From Geitlerinema sp. S16 (GTDB taxonomy: Bacteria > Cyanobacteriota > Cyanobacteriia > Cyanobacteriales > Geitlerinemataceae): a DNA stretch of 64,000 nt. The notes below the pieces were generated by a model. The model made no database searches and was not told the origin of the DNA. It saw only the letters and a program-made list of their open reading frames with translations. Shown in pieces: positions 36,689 to 45,024 of the stretch; within the stretch, counting starts at the first letter, position 1; each line of letters opens with the position of its first letter. The stretch spans positions 18,191-82,190 of the forward strand of contig JAABST010000019.1 in NCBI GenBank assembly GCA_011390275.1, in the 5' to 3' direction. The translations under genes were made by a program, and so were the position numbers.

Positions 36689-37234
36689 TTAGCGGCTTGC
36701 GAGGTAACGATCGCGCTTTGCAAAGGCTGCATCATCGATCTTAATTTTAATCGTGTTGTCTTCCGCAGTACTCGACAGCGCCCGCACGGCACGACCCAGG
36801 TAGAGCGCCTCGGATGTTGCCTCATCGGGGTGGACGATCGTGCGTGCGCGGATTTCCAGCTCGCGACCGGAACGGCCATAGGTCGTTTTGTTGAGGACGA
36901 CCTGCTGTAGCGTCGCTTCGACTTCTGCCGGTGTCGTTTCCGGTGCGACAGCGATCGTCATCCGCGATCCGCCATTGTCAAACACGAGCTTGTACGAGGT
37001 TGCCCCCGAGACGATCGTCGGCGTGAAGGGGACGATACTCAGCGCAAACAGTCCGCCGGTTAGGACAAGCGTGAAGCTGGTGACGCCGACGAGACGATAG
37101 CGAAAGCCCCACTTAAAGACGAACGCGAGGATCGTTAAGACAGCAAAAACTCCGGCGAGTTCAAGGGTGTACTGGGTTGCGATCGCAAAATCGGCAGTAC
37201 TGAATAGGCTTGAAGTGGTTTCAGCGTCGTTCAT
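36689..37234 (-). CDS. ycf51: Ycf51 family protein (DUF2518)
   Basis: The 181-residue protein has two hydrophobic helices (YTLELAGVFAVLTILAFVF and VTSFTLVLTGGLFALSIV) and a C-terminal soluble domain (GRSGRELEIRARTIVHPDEA, ALYLGRAVRALSS). This matches Ycf51, conserved in cyanobacteria and some red-algal plastids, function unknown, probably in the thylakoid membrane. It lies near ycf46 and ycf35 but on the opposite strand. Confidence 0.85.
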   Translation of the reverse strand: MNDAETTSSLFSTADFAIATQYTLELAGVFAVLTILAFVFKWGFRYRLVGVTSFTLVLTGGLFALSIVPFTPTIVSGATSYKLVFDNGGSRMTIAVAPETTPAEVEATLQQVVLNKTTYGRSGRELEIRARTIVHPDEATSEALYLGRAVRALSSTAEDNTIKIKIDDAAFAKRDRYLASR

Positions 37235-37624
37235 GAATACGGTTAAAGCGACTTATTAAAGAAAGTTAGCCAGCAGGTTTGACCACGATAAATCGTGAAA
37301 ACCCGATCGACCCACATTCTCACCTGAAAAGGGACATCATCGGTACCCCGGCATCACATAGACCCCACGCGTTTCGCCATCATCACGACCTCCCCAAGTT
37401 GAGACCTGCGAGCATCCACAACACGCAAACTCATCTCAAGTCACGCCATATCAAGCGCAACAGCCCACCTTCGAGCCGTACAAACTCGTAATTCTCCTAT
37501 CCGTAATCCTACTTATGTAAACAAACGTTACAAAAAAAGCGTCAAAACGCTATTCCGTCTTGACGCTTCCGTGTAGGATCGTTATATTCAAGTTCATACA
37601 GGGGTCGAAACACCCAAGAAACGT
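37235..37624. other. Divergent ycf51/RHH gene intergenic region
   Basis: The 390 bases between divergent genes contain one clear hairpin, AAGCGTCAA/TTGACGCTT (37537-37545 with 37560-37568), preceded by an A7 tract. On the minus strand it reads as a terminator or attenuator, yet no gene to its right on that strand ends here. Possible uses are an early attenuator or a promoter insulator. Nothing else is visible. Confidence 0.4.
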
Positions 37625-37975
37625 ATGCAAGACAAACAGAAAGTCACGTTATATCTGTCTCAAGAACTGCATCGCAATCTCAAGATTCGTGCAGCCATAG
37701 ACGGTGAACCGATGTCCTCGCTCGCAGAACGCGCCTTGCTTTTTTATCTGGAGCATCCTGAAGCGATCGCGGATTTAGAAGCCTCGATCGGCAAAAACCA
37801 TAGACTCTATCACTGTCCCGACTGTGCGACCCCCGTCGTCGTTCGTGAAGGCGATCTTGTCTCTGTCGCCAGCATGTCGAGTCTGTTAGAAGATGAGGCG
37901 GTTGATGTTGACGAGCTGAAGATTAGCCCACACGTCGATCGTTCAGCCGGTGAAGGTAACCTCGTCACCTGCTAG
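37625..37975 (+). CDS. Ribbon-helix-helix-like small protein
   Basis: The 116-residue protein starts MQDKQKVTLYLSQELHRNLK, with a strand-helix-helix pattern like an Arc/CopG DNA-binding domain (residues 1-50). A CPDC pair follows near residue 79 (YHCPDCATPVVVREGD), too little for a full zinc ribbon. The tail is acidic. It ends 131 bases before the Ycf46 start and may be co-transcribed with it. Regulator or adaptor roles are inference. Confidence 0.65.
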   Translation: MQDKQKVTLYLSQELHRNLKIRAAIDGEPMSSLAERALLFYLEHPEAIADLEASIGKNHRLYHCPDCATPVVVREGDLVSVASMSSLLEDEAVDVDELKISPHVDRSAGEGNLVTC

Positions 37976-38105
37976 CCTTAATAAGGTCAGACCCCAAGCC
38001 AGCCGAGATTTTCACCGAATTACGTTCTCGTCTCTGGTGGCTAACTCCTCGATTTTTCAGGCTCTATGTAGTCCTTTGCTGTCCTCTGTACGTAGGTCAA
38101 TCCCA

Positions 38106-39617
38106 ATGAGAGAAGAGCTAAATATTCTCATCCAAGCTCAATATCCCCTGATCTACCTCGTAACCTTTGAGGAGGAGCGGGCAGAGCAGTCGATCGTGAC
38201 CTTGGCTAAATCGCTGCCGTCGCTCCCACGAGTGTTTTCCTGGACGGTGACCAAAGGACTCAGTGAAGTCAACGAAGCCTCAGGAGGAAGCCCCCACAAC
38301 ACCATTTCCCCTGAAGCCGCTCTGGATTGGGTCGTACGCCACAAGGGTTCTGGCATCTATATATTTAAAGACCTACATCCCTTCCTTGATAATCCGAGTG
38401 TGACTCGCTCCCTGCGGGATGCCGTGGCCTACTTTAAGGGCAGCGACAAATCAATCATCTTGATGTCGCCCGTGCAAAACATCCCGACAGAGATGGAAAA
38501 AGAGGTGGTCGTTCTTGATTTCGACTTGCCAGATATGGGCGAGCTTAACCGGGTGTTGAATACCCAGTTACTCGACAGCAGCAGCCCGCGACCGACGCCA
38601 AGTGGGCGTGAGAAACTGCTCACGGCGACTTTAGGTCTGACGAAAGACGAAGCGGAGAAGGTGTATCGCAAAGCCTGTGTCAAGGCGGGTCAGTTGACCG
38701 AAGCGGAGGTCGAAATTGTTCTATCTGAGAAAAAGCAGCTCATCAAGCGCAACGGCATTCTGGAGTATATCGAGGAGGACGAAACGCTCGATTCGATCGG
38801 CGGTCTCGAAGAACTCAAGCACTGGCTGTTCCAGCGATCAGATGCATTTACCGAGAAAGCGCGGGAGTATGGCCTACCCCAACCGAAAGGAATGCTCATC
38901 CTCGGGGTTCCTGGCTGTGGTAAATCGCTGATTGCCAAAACGACCTCGCGATTGTGGGGCTTGCCGCTCCTGCGTCTCGATATTGGCCGCGTCTATGACG
39001 GTTCCACCGTTGGGCGATCGGAGGCAAACCTGCGAAACGCTCTCAAAACTGCCGAGTCCATTTCGCCCGCCATTTTATTCATCGACGAACTCGACAAAGC
39101 CTTTGCCGGTGGTGCAGGTTCAGCGGACTCCGATGGTGGAACCTCTAGCCGGATCTTTGGCTCATTTTTAACCTGGATGCAGGAAAAGACCTCTCCGGTG
39201 TTCGTGATGGCCACAGCAAACCGAGTTGATCGGCTTCCTGGTGAGTTTCTCCGCAAAGGTCGCTTCGACGAAATCTTCTTTGTTGACCTGCCCAACGTTG
39301 ACGAGCGCGAGGACATCTACCGAATTCACCTCGAAAAGCGTCGCCCGCAGATCGATCGCTTCAATCTCAATCAGCTCGCGAAAGTTTCCGAAGGCTTCTC
39401 CGGCGCTGAAATCGAGCAGGCGATCGTCGCCGCGATGTACGAAGCCTTTGCCCAAAATCGTGAATTCACCCAGCTTGACATCATCGCCGCCGTCAAATCG
39501 ACGCTGCCGCTCTCCAAGACGATGACCGAGCAGGTGACCGCGCTGCGAGACTGGGCGCGACAGCGAGCGCGACCCGCCGCGTCTTCCATGGCTGACTATC
39601 AGCGCATGGAATCCTAA
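38106..39617 (+). CDS. ycf46: Ycf46-like AAA+ ATPase
   Basis: The start at ATG 38106 (MREELNILIQAQYPLIYLVT) gives 503 residues, the usual Ycf46 length. The N-terminal ~200 residues are the family-specific domain. The AAA+ module follows: Walker A GVPGCGKSLIAK (about residue 265), Walker B AILFIDELDKAF, arginine-finger region FLRKGRFDEIFFVDLPN, and the C-terminal lid with FSGAEIEQAIVAAMYEAF. It resembles FtsH- and katanin-type unfoldases but has no protease part. Ycf46 is conserved in cyanobacteria and linked by published work to inorganic carbon use and photosynthesis regulation. The upstream open frame from 37950 overlaps the previous gene and is not family-like. Confidence 0.92.
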   Translation: MREELNILIQAQYPLIYLVTFEEERAEQSIVTLAKSLPSLPRVFSWTVTKGLSEVNEASGGSPHNTISPEAALDWVVRHKGSGIYIFKDLHPFLDNPSVTRSLRDAVAYFKGSDKSIILMSPVQNIPTEMEKEVVVLDFDLPDMGELNRVLNTQLLDSSSPRPTPSGREKLLTATLGLTKDEAEKVYRKACVKAGQLTEAEVEIVLSEKKQLIKRNGILEYIEEDETLDSIGGLEELKHWLFQRSDAFTEKAREYGLPQPKGMLILGVPGCGKSLIAKTTSRLWGLPLLRLDIGRVYDGSTVGRSEANLRNALKTAESISPAILFIDELDKAFAGGAGSADSDGGTSSRIFGSFLTWMQEKTSPVFVMATANRVDRLPGEFLRKGRFDEIFFVDLPNVDEREDIYRIHLEKRRPQIDRFNLNQLAKVSEGFSGAEIEQAIVAAMYEAFAQNREFTQLDIIAAVKSTLPLSKTMTEQVTALRDWARQRARPAASSMADYQRMES

Positions 39618-39737
39618 AAGCTTTCTCGTCCGATCGTCAATCTCAACACGCGATCGAGCGGGCAAAGGCTAGCGATCAGAATCACCACCTACGCTAGCAG
39701 TACCATGCCATTCGTGGCATTCACAAAAGTCGCCATA

Positions 39738-39850
39738 GGGCATTGGGAGACTCTAAACGGACGTTGAGACTCGGTAAGCCTACTCCGGTAGCGTTAGTCT
39801 ATGAAGCGTCAAAAAATCCTCGCTCCTTGAGGACGAGGAGGTATGTCAAA
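39738..39850 (+). ncRNA. Solo IS605-type right end / omega-RNA-like sequence
   Basis: This segment matches what I know as the 3' end of cyanobacterial IS200/IS605 tnpB elements: a GTAAGCCTACTCCGGTAGCG part, then GTTAGTCTATGAAGC, then a hairpin (TCCTCGCTCC ... GGACGAGGA) ending GGAGGTATGTCA. In intact elements this is the scaffold of the TnpB guide RNA, with the guide in the adjacent flank; here the flank is ACCAAACCAAACACACC. No tnpB frame is present upstream, as ycf46 ends at 39617. The sequence lies in the leader of ycf35. I know no sequence other than element remnants that looks like this. Confidence 0.55.
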
Positions 39851-39902
39851 ACCAAACCAAACACACCAACACACGTTTGCAATCCCCTAGGAGAAATCCC
39901 TC

Positions 39903-40256
39903 ATGTCTCACTTCAGCACCCTGCGCACCAAAATCACCGACGCCACCGTTCTCAAATCCGCCCTAAGTGATCTCGGCATTCAAACAAAAACCGAAGCTGA
40001 CATCCGTGGCTACAACGGTCAGCGTGTTCGTGCCGACATCGTCGCTGTCCTCGAAGGCGATTACGACCTCGGCTGGTCGCGCAATAGCGATGGTTCCTTC
40101 GACCTCATCGCTGATCTTTGGGGCGTCGCGAAAAAGCACAACCAAACGGAACTGATCAACTCGATCAATCAGAAATACGCTGTTAACAAAACCCTGGCAG
40201 AAGTTCGCCGCCCCGGCTTGCAAAACGCTAATGTCAAGCTGGTCGTCCAAAAATAA
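39903..40256 (+). CDS. ycf35: Ycf35 / DUF1257 family protein
   Basis: The 117-residue protein (MSHFSTLRTKITDATVLKSA) is a single DUF1257 domain with LGWSRNSDGSFDLIADLWGV and the C-terminal RRPGLQNANVKLVVQ. Ycf35 is a small, soluble, conserved cyanobacterial and algal-plastid protein of unknown function. An AGGAG-like site lies eight bases before the ATG. The gene follows ycf46 on the same strand, with a 285-base gap that contains the solo IS605 end. Confidence 0.9.
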   Translation: MSHFSTLRTKITDATVLKSALSDLGIQTKTEADIRGYNGQRVRADIVAVLEGDYDLGWSRNSDGSFDLIADLWGVAKKHNQTELINSINQKYAVNKTLAEVRRPGLQNANVKLVVQK

Positions 40257-40298
40257 CATCGGTTTCTGCGCGTTCCTATCCTTCCCCTAACAACCTCA

Positions 40299-40337
40299 AA
40301 GGCTAGTTTCTTTACTTGAAGAAACTAGCCTTTTTTT
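40299..40337 (+). terminator. Terminator of ycf35
   Basis: A perfect 10-bp stem (GGCTAGTTTC with GAAACTAGCC, 40301-40310 and 40321-40330) with a 10-base loop precedes seven T residues, 43 bases after the ycf35 stop. Confidence 0.9.
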
Positions 40338-40386
40338 GTATTTTTGATTGACCGGCCCAGGAAACGAAACTTAAGACGAAACTTAA

Positions 40387-40529
40387 ATATAGCAGAAGCC
40401 GATTAGATTAGGACACTCTCGTCTAAGTTGAAAACCGCACTACTTGCTTCGCAAAGGCTACGCCAACGACTCCGCTCAGTGCTCTCAGCTTTTTTTGATA
40501 CGTCCTAAGCAAATCGTTTTTTGCTATAT
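40387..40529. repeat. Inverted-repeat element C with shared core
   Basis: The outer ends ATATAGCA (40387) and TGCTATAT (40522-40529) extend inward to matching CGATT and TTAGGAC blocks, about 20 of 28 positions pairing. The interior 40434-40484 is the same 51-base core as in the element at 26598 (48 of 51 identical), while the ends are unrelated. It has no coding frame. The remainder of the gap 40257-40678 shows only the ycf35 terminator. Confidence 0.7.
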
Positions 40530-40678
40530 GAGTACTATTTGGATTTTGTTGGGTTAAATCTCGTTTAACCCGGTAGACAAAACTGAATGGAGAAGATCTT
40601 TATGTCAACTCCAAATGAGAGTTTTGCTCCAGATGGTAGGAGGAAACATTGTTATTTAAAAATACCGTCGGAGGACTC

Positions 40679-41080
40679 TTAACGCTTTTGTCGTTCGAGA
40701 TCTCGTAAACAGTCCGCGTAATAACTCACAACTTCTACACGAACCCAGCTATTGCTATCCATGGCATCAAGGAGATCGCGTAACCGAGGTTCTTCTGCGA
40801 GCAAAGGGCGCAGGGTTTCACGGTCTTCAATTAATTGTCGCGCTAATTCGATCGTGGCCCGAAAATCGTCGCAGTTATGGCAATAACCATCACGATCGGA
40901 ACCCACCTGACGCCACGCAAGGCGGACGACCCACCGACTCAATCCCGGAATTTGCCACACCCAATAGGACTTAAGGAGAGACTTCAACAAACGACTGCGG
41001 GTACTCAGAAGTTGCCATGTTTGTTGAACTAGAGAATCAGCACCATCAGAAACACAAAGCGAGGACGTAGAAGCAACCAT
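40679..41080 (-). CDS. Hypothetical protein
   Basis: Starting at ATG 41080 (MVASTSSLCVSDGADSLVQQ) the protein has 133 residues; a GTG at 41140 would add 20. It has a basic hydrophobic centre (LLKSYWVWQIPGLSRWVVRL), a CHNC pair, and an acidic helical C-terminus (LRDLLDAMDSNSWVRVEVVS). I see no known domain or signal peptide. Its function is unknown. Confidence 0.5.
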   Translation of the reverse strand: MVASTSSLCVSDGADSLVQQTWQLLSTRSRLLKSLLKSYWVWQIPGLSRWVVRLAWRQVGSDRDGYCHNCDDFRATIELARQLIEDRETLRPLLAEEPRLRDLLDAMDSNSWVRVEVVSYYADCLRDLERQKR

Positions 41081-41546
41081 AGACTCACTCAAAAATCGGA
41101 ATCGAAGATGATCGCACCGTTGGCGATCTGTAAGGCTCACCTGTTAAACCCTAGATTACGGTCAATTTTAAGGGAATGATACGGAGAGCGCTTCAGTATA
41201 TCCTAGTTAATTGCGGAATGTATCTGTTTGAATAAAAGATAGCTGAATCTTCTAGCTAGAATGGTGAAGTCGAGACGCAAAGGGGTTTAGAGCGATAGAA
41301 GTCCTGGATCAATTTGCCCCGGAATCGGGGTTAAGGCTTCAGCATAAACTCAAGTATCAAGCTGGGTTTTAAAAAGCTAGACCGCAGGAAGATTACGCAA
41401 TTATGCGCAGATGGCAATCACCACAGTCCTTAAATGGTCTTCTGGATGCGCTATTCCAGTAGGTTAAAACTCACAAGCCCACGTAAATTCACAGAAAATC
41501 CTGTTCAAGGTCACAAGAATTGACCTGAAAGTCAGGATTTTGTGAC
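41081..41546. other. Intergenic region downstream of gshB
   Basis: This 466-base gap lies between the 5' end of the hypothetical gene and the end of gshB. A hairpin (AGGTCACAA 41508-41516 with TTGTGACCT 41540-41548) overlaps the gshB stop codon and could act as a terminator, but lacks a T tract. Small GC hairpins such as CCCCGGAATCGGGG also occur. I see no gene or tRNA. Confidence 0.4.
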
Positions 41547-42533
41547 CTAAGCCTGTCGGTTTGGGCAGTGCGCTTCGACCCAGGCGATCGTCTGGTCACC
41601 GAGGTTGACACCATCGAGGCGATCGATCTCGCGGATGCCGGTGGGGCTGGTGACGTTAATTTCGGTGATGTAGCCGCCAATCACGTCTAAGCCGACGAAG
41701 TAGAGGCCGTCGCGTTGCAGGATTGGCGCGATCGTCCGGCACATCTCGCGTTCATGGTCGGTGATCTCGGCCTTGGCGACGCGCCCGCCGACGGCCATGT
41801 TGCCGCGAAACTCATTGCCCGTCGGGATACGATTTACCGCGCCGTTCGGCTCACCGTTAAGCAAAATGATCCGCTTATCGCCGTCTTTGGCAGCGGGTAG
41901 AAATTGCTGCACCATCACCGGCAGGGAGCTGCGATGGGTGCTGATTTCAATCATTGAATTAAAGTTGCGATCGCCATCTTCCAAAAATAAAATCCCCTCA
42001 CCCGCCATACCGCCGATCGGCTTCAGCACGGCGCGCCCCTGATCCGCGACAAACTGGCGAATCACATCTTTATCCGCAGAGACGATCGTTGTCGGCATTA
42101 ACTCCGTGAACTGAAGGCCGTACATTTTCTCGTTGGCCTGACGCAGTCCGGAGGGACGATTCACGACGAGGGTTTGGCTCGCATCGACGTAATCCAGAAT
42201 GTAGGTGGCGTAGAGGTAAGGCGTATTGACGGGCGGATCGGTGCGCATGAAAACCGCATCCATCGTGTCCAAGTCCACGATGCTCGCGGCGTCGGTGTAT
42301 TCAAACCACTCGCGCACGGCCAGCCATTTGTCGCCCGCGTCGTTGAGCGTAACGGGGGTGAAGCGCACAGGGCGAACGGAGGCGAAGGCACGTCCGGCGG
42401 TGACTCCGAGGGATGCCGCCTGGGTGACATAGACCGCGTGGCCGCGAGCTTGGGCGGCTTCCATCAGGGCGACGGTGCTATCGTGGCCAGGATCGAGGCG
42501 ATCGAGCGGGTCGAGGATGAACGTAAATTTCAC
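41547..42533 (-). CDS. gshB: Glutathione synthetase
   Basis: The 328-residue ATP-grasp enzyme joins gamma-glutamylcysteine and glycine to glutathione. The N-terminal FILDPLDRLDPGHDSTVALM, the middle VFMRTDPPVNTPYLYATYIL and the ATP-binding QGRAVLKPIGGMAGEGILFL match bacterial GshB, as does the C-terminal GLDVIGGYITEINVTSPTGI. The length is normal. In many cyanobacteria grxC precedes gshB; here the upstream gene is instead an ABC permease 82 bases away on the same strand. Confidence 0.95.
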   Translation of the reverse strand: MKFTFILDPLDRLDPGHDSTVALMEAAQARGHAVYVTQAASLGVTAGRAFASVRPVRFTPVTLNDAGDKWLAVREWFEYTDAASIVDLDTMDAVFMRTDPPVNTPYLYATYILDYVDASQTLVVNRPSGLRQANEKMYGLQFTELMPTTIVSADKDVIRQFVADQGRAVLKPIGGMAGEGILFLEDGDRNFNSMIEISTHRSSLPVMVQQFLPAAKDGDKRIILLNGEPNGAVNRIPTGNEFRGNMAVGGRVAKAEITDHEREMCRTIAPILQRDGLYFVGLDVIGGYITEINVTSPTGIREIDRLDGVNLGDQTIAWVEAHCPNRQA

Positions 42534-42615
42534 GGCAAGCCTAGGAGCGAAGGGTGTTGAGCCAAATCAGAGGCTATTATCGACTAAATTTGTCGGTCTA
42601 GCAGCGATCGCGCTC

Positions 42616-43455
42616 TTAACCCTTAATGCCACTGGCGGCATCCGACGCGACGACGTAGCGTTGCAGAATGGCGAACACGATTAACACCGGCACGATCGAG
42701 ATGATCGACCCGGCGGCGATCGCCCGCCAGTCGAGGGCAAACGATCCGGCCAGTTTGGCAACGCCCAGGGGCAGGGTGTAGAGTTCCGGGCGATCGAGGA
42801 CGATCAGCGGCCAGAGGAAATCACTCCAGGAGCCGATAAAGGTAAACGTAGCGAGGGTGGCGATCGCCGGACGAACGGCGGGCAACATCACATGCCACCA
42901 GATGCCCAGCTCGGAACACCCATCGAGCCGCGCCGATTCTTCGAGATCCTTCGGCACGCTGATGAAAGCTTGACGGAGCAGAAAAATCCCGAAGGCTCCG
43001 GCGATCGCGGGCAACATCACGCCGAGATAGGTATTTTTCAAGCCCAGTTGTACGGTCAGGACGTAGAGCGGAATCATGACGATCTGGAACGGGATGGCGA
43101 TCGTGGCGACGACGCTGGCGAAGAGGAACGATCGGCCACGAAATTGCAGCCGCGCCAGGGGGTAGGCGGCGAGGGAACAAAAGAGGAGGTTGAGCAGGAC
43201 GGTCAGCCCGGAGACGATCGTGCTGTTCATCAGGTAGCGCCCAAAGGGTTCGGCCTGCCAAACGCGGGTGAAGTTGGCAAAGGTTGGGCGGCGTGGGAGG
43301 AACTCGGGCGGAAACTGGAAGATATTTTCGTCGGGGGATTTGAGCGCGGTACTGAGCAGCCAGAGCAGCGGGAACAACATCAGCACGGCGATCGCGCTGA
43401 GGAGGAGGTAGCGCAGGAGGGTCGATCGGCGTGAGGTTGAGGCGGTGGTTTCCAC
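42616..43455 (-). CDS. Carbohydrate ABC transporter permease (MalG type)
   Basis: The 279-residue membrane protein has six predicted spans and the EAA loop that docks with the ATPase (EESARLDGCSELGIWWHVML, then PAVRPAIATLATFTFIGSW). It is one of the two permeases of a sugar or polyol importer such as MalFGK2 or LacFG. No partner permease, binding protein or ATPase gene lies in the window, which is common in cyanobacteria where these genes are scattered. The substrate cannot be told. Confidence 0.9.
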   Translation of the reverse strand: METTASTSRRSTLLRYLLLSAIAVLMLFPLLWLLSTALKSPDENIFQFPPEFLPRRPTFANFTRVWQAEPFGRYLMNSTIVSGLTVLLNLLFCSLAAYPLARLQFRGRSFLFASVVATIAIPFQIVMIPLYVLTVQLGLKNTYLGVMLPAIAGAFGIFLLRQAFISVPKDLEESARLDGCSELGIWWHVMLPAVRPAIATLATFTFIGSWSDFLWPLIVLDRPELYTLPLGVAKLAGSFALDWRAIAAGSIISIVPVLIVFAILQRYVVASDAASGIKG

Positions 43456-43530
43456 GGTGGTGCGCTGGGTGTTGCCAGACGGAATGATGGCTTATTATCC
43501 GTTGCGGATGAGACGAATCATTGAGGAGAT

Positions 43531-43565
43531 CAGAAGTCGGAGTTCTTCGAGAACTCTGACTTCTG
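43531..43565. terminator. Strong hairpin, 16-bp stem
   Basis: CAGAAGTCGGAGTTCT (43531-43546) pairs with AGAACTCTGACTTCTG (43550-43565) along the full 16 bp with one G-U pair and a three-base loop. It lies between the 3' end of the Uma2 gene and the 5' end of the permease gene. There is no T tract on either side; it may be a dispersed hairpin repeat rather than a terminator. Confidence 0.5.
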
Positions 43566-43600
43566 AGGTGAGACTCAGTTCAGATCGCCAAACCGAGCCG

Positions 43601-44164
43601 TTAATTCCACAGACTATCGATCAAATCCTGAATCGTCAGCTCCAGCCGATCGGCAAAACTAGGAACCGGCAGCCGATCGCCCGATCGATCAAAATATTGT
43701 GTCCGGCGATCGGGCGTATGTACAAACACCGTAAAATCATCCGGATCGATTAACCAACCCAACTCGCAGCCATAATCGAGGCAATGCAAAATATTTTTCG
43801 TCGGACGGGTTGGGCGTTGATCCGGCGAGAGGATTTCGATCGTCCAGTCTGGAGCGCGATCGAATTGGTTTGCGACGCTGCCATCCGCATCACGCGGGAT
43901 TTTGTCCCAGGTAAACACCGCGATATCGGGGACGATCGAACGATTCCCAAAGGTGCAGCGTAACTCCGTCCCGGCACGGGCAATGCGAGGCTGGCGTAAC
44001 GCGGAATTAATGCTAGCCGTCAGTTCAGATTGGAGGTAACTGTGTTTACCTTGGGGCATTGGCTTTTGATAAATTTCACCCGCGTGGTATTCGCTCGCGG
44101 GCTTCGTTTCCGGTTGCGCGAGGAATTGATCGAGGGTGAGCGACGCGATTTGAGCTGGGGTCAT
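43601..44164 (-). CDS. Uma2 family endonuclease (DUF820), copy 1
   Basis: The 187-residue protein has the restriction-like Uma2 fold with the PD-(D/E)XK series: GNRSIVPDIAVFTWDKI (PD), DWTIEILSPDQ (ExL) and GCELGWLIDPDDFTVFVHTP. These genes are strongly expanded in cyanobacteria; the biological role is unclear. Copy 2 lies 112 bases away on the same strand, and the two differ, so they are not a recent duplication. Confidence 0.85.
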   Translation of the reverse strand: MTPAQIASLTLDQFLAQPETKPASEYHAGEIYQKPMPQGKHSYLQSELTASINSALRQPRIARAGTELRCTFGNRSIVPDIAVFTWDKIPRDADGSVANQFDRAPDWTIEILSPDQRPTRPTKNILHCLDYGCELGWLIDPDDFTVFVHTPDRRTQYFDRSGDRLPVPSFADRLELTIQDLIDSLWN

Positions 44165-44276
44165 GGGGCGATCGCGATGTGAATGGTCTGGGCTGGGGGT
44201 GATGGTTCGATTATCGTTTTAACCACGTCATCCTGAAGATCTTCGACTTCCCTACACTCGTCAGGAATCAGCGAAT

Positions 44277-44837
44277 TCAGTGAATATCGGTCTCTTCATA
44301 AATATCTGCGATCGCGATCGTACAATCCACACTCACCAATTGGAGCGGTTCGGTAACCTCCCTCAGACTCCAGTGGTCGCGATCGTCGCGCTGGAAGTGT
44401 TCGATTTGTTGGCGATCGGTGGAGACGAGAAGGTATTCGCTCAAGCTGGGAATGGTGCGATAGTCGGCGAATTTTTCGGTGCGATCAAACCGGGCGGTGC
44501 TGGGTGAGAGAACTTCGATGATTAGGCGGGGGTGATTGATGTATTGCTGGGTGGAGGGGCGATCGCGATCGTCGCAGGTGATGGCGAGATCAGCGCAGTA
44601 AAAAGCATTGCAAGCATCGAGGCGGGTTTTTACACTTTCGGTGAAGACATAACAGCCGGAGCCGCGAAGGTGGGTTTTTAAGGCAAAGAACAGGTTACCG
44701 ACGATCGCGTTGTGGTTAAGCGTACCGCCGGTCATGGCGAAGACTTCGCCGTCGCGATATTCGTGGCGGATGGGGCTGATTTCTTCGGCGGCGATGTAGT
44801 CTTCGGGGGTGATGTAGAGGGGATCGCTGGCGAGCAT
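44277..44837 (-). CDS. Uma2 family endonuclease (DUF820), copy 2
   Basis: Starting at ATG 44837 (MLASDPLYITPEDYIAAEEI) this is a 186-residue Uma2 protein. RHEYRDGEVFAMTGGTLNHN, FYCADLAITCDDRD, RLIIEVLSPSTARFDRTEKF and LVSTDRQQIEHFQR match the family core, including the PD/ExK-like active-site region (AD, IEVLSP). The open frame continues upstream to 45077, but that part is the reverse side of other sequence and is not family-like. Confidence 0.85.
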   Translation of the reverse strand: MLASDPLYITPEDYIAAEEISPIRHEYRDGEVFAMTGGTLNHNAIVGNLFFALKTHLRGSGCYVFTESVKTRLDACNAFYCADLAITCDDRDRPSTQQYINHPRLIIEVLSPSTARFDRTEKFADYRTIPSLSEYLLVSTDRQQIEHFQRDDRDHWSLREVTEPLQLVSVDCTIAIADIYEETDIH

Positions 44838-45024
44838 GGCGCGTACTGTGGGGAATAGCTCGATTATCGGGGATGTCTCTAGCGTTCGTTGGGGGTGCGA
44901 GGGAGTATGTGGAGTTGCTCGGGGGGAGTTTACCGTGTCGCGATCGGGAGGTCTGGGGAAAAATCGATCGCGACACGGCGAGGGTCTAAGGGCGAAAAAA
45001 GCCCAAGCGCAAAGAGCTAAAGCG

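Noticed and set aside
37950..38105. Longer N-terminus for Ycf46
   Set aside because: The open frame overlaps the upstream gene and its first 52 codons show no family-like sequence; ATG 38106 gives the normal length.
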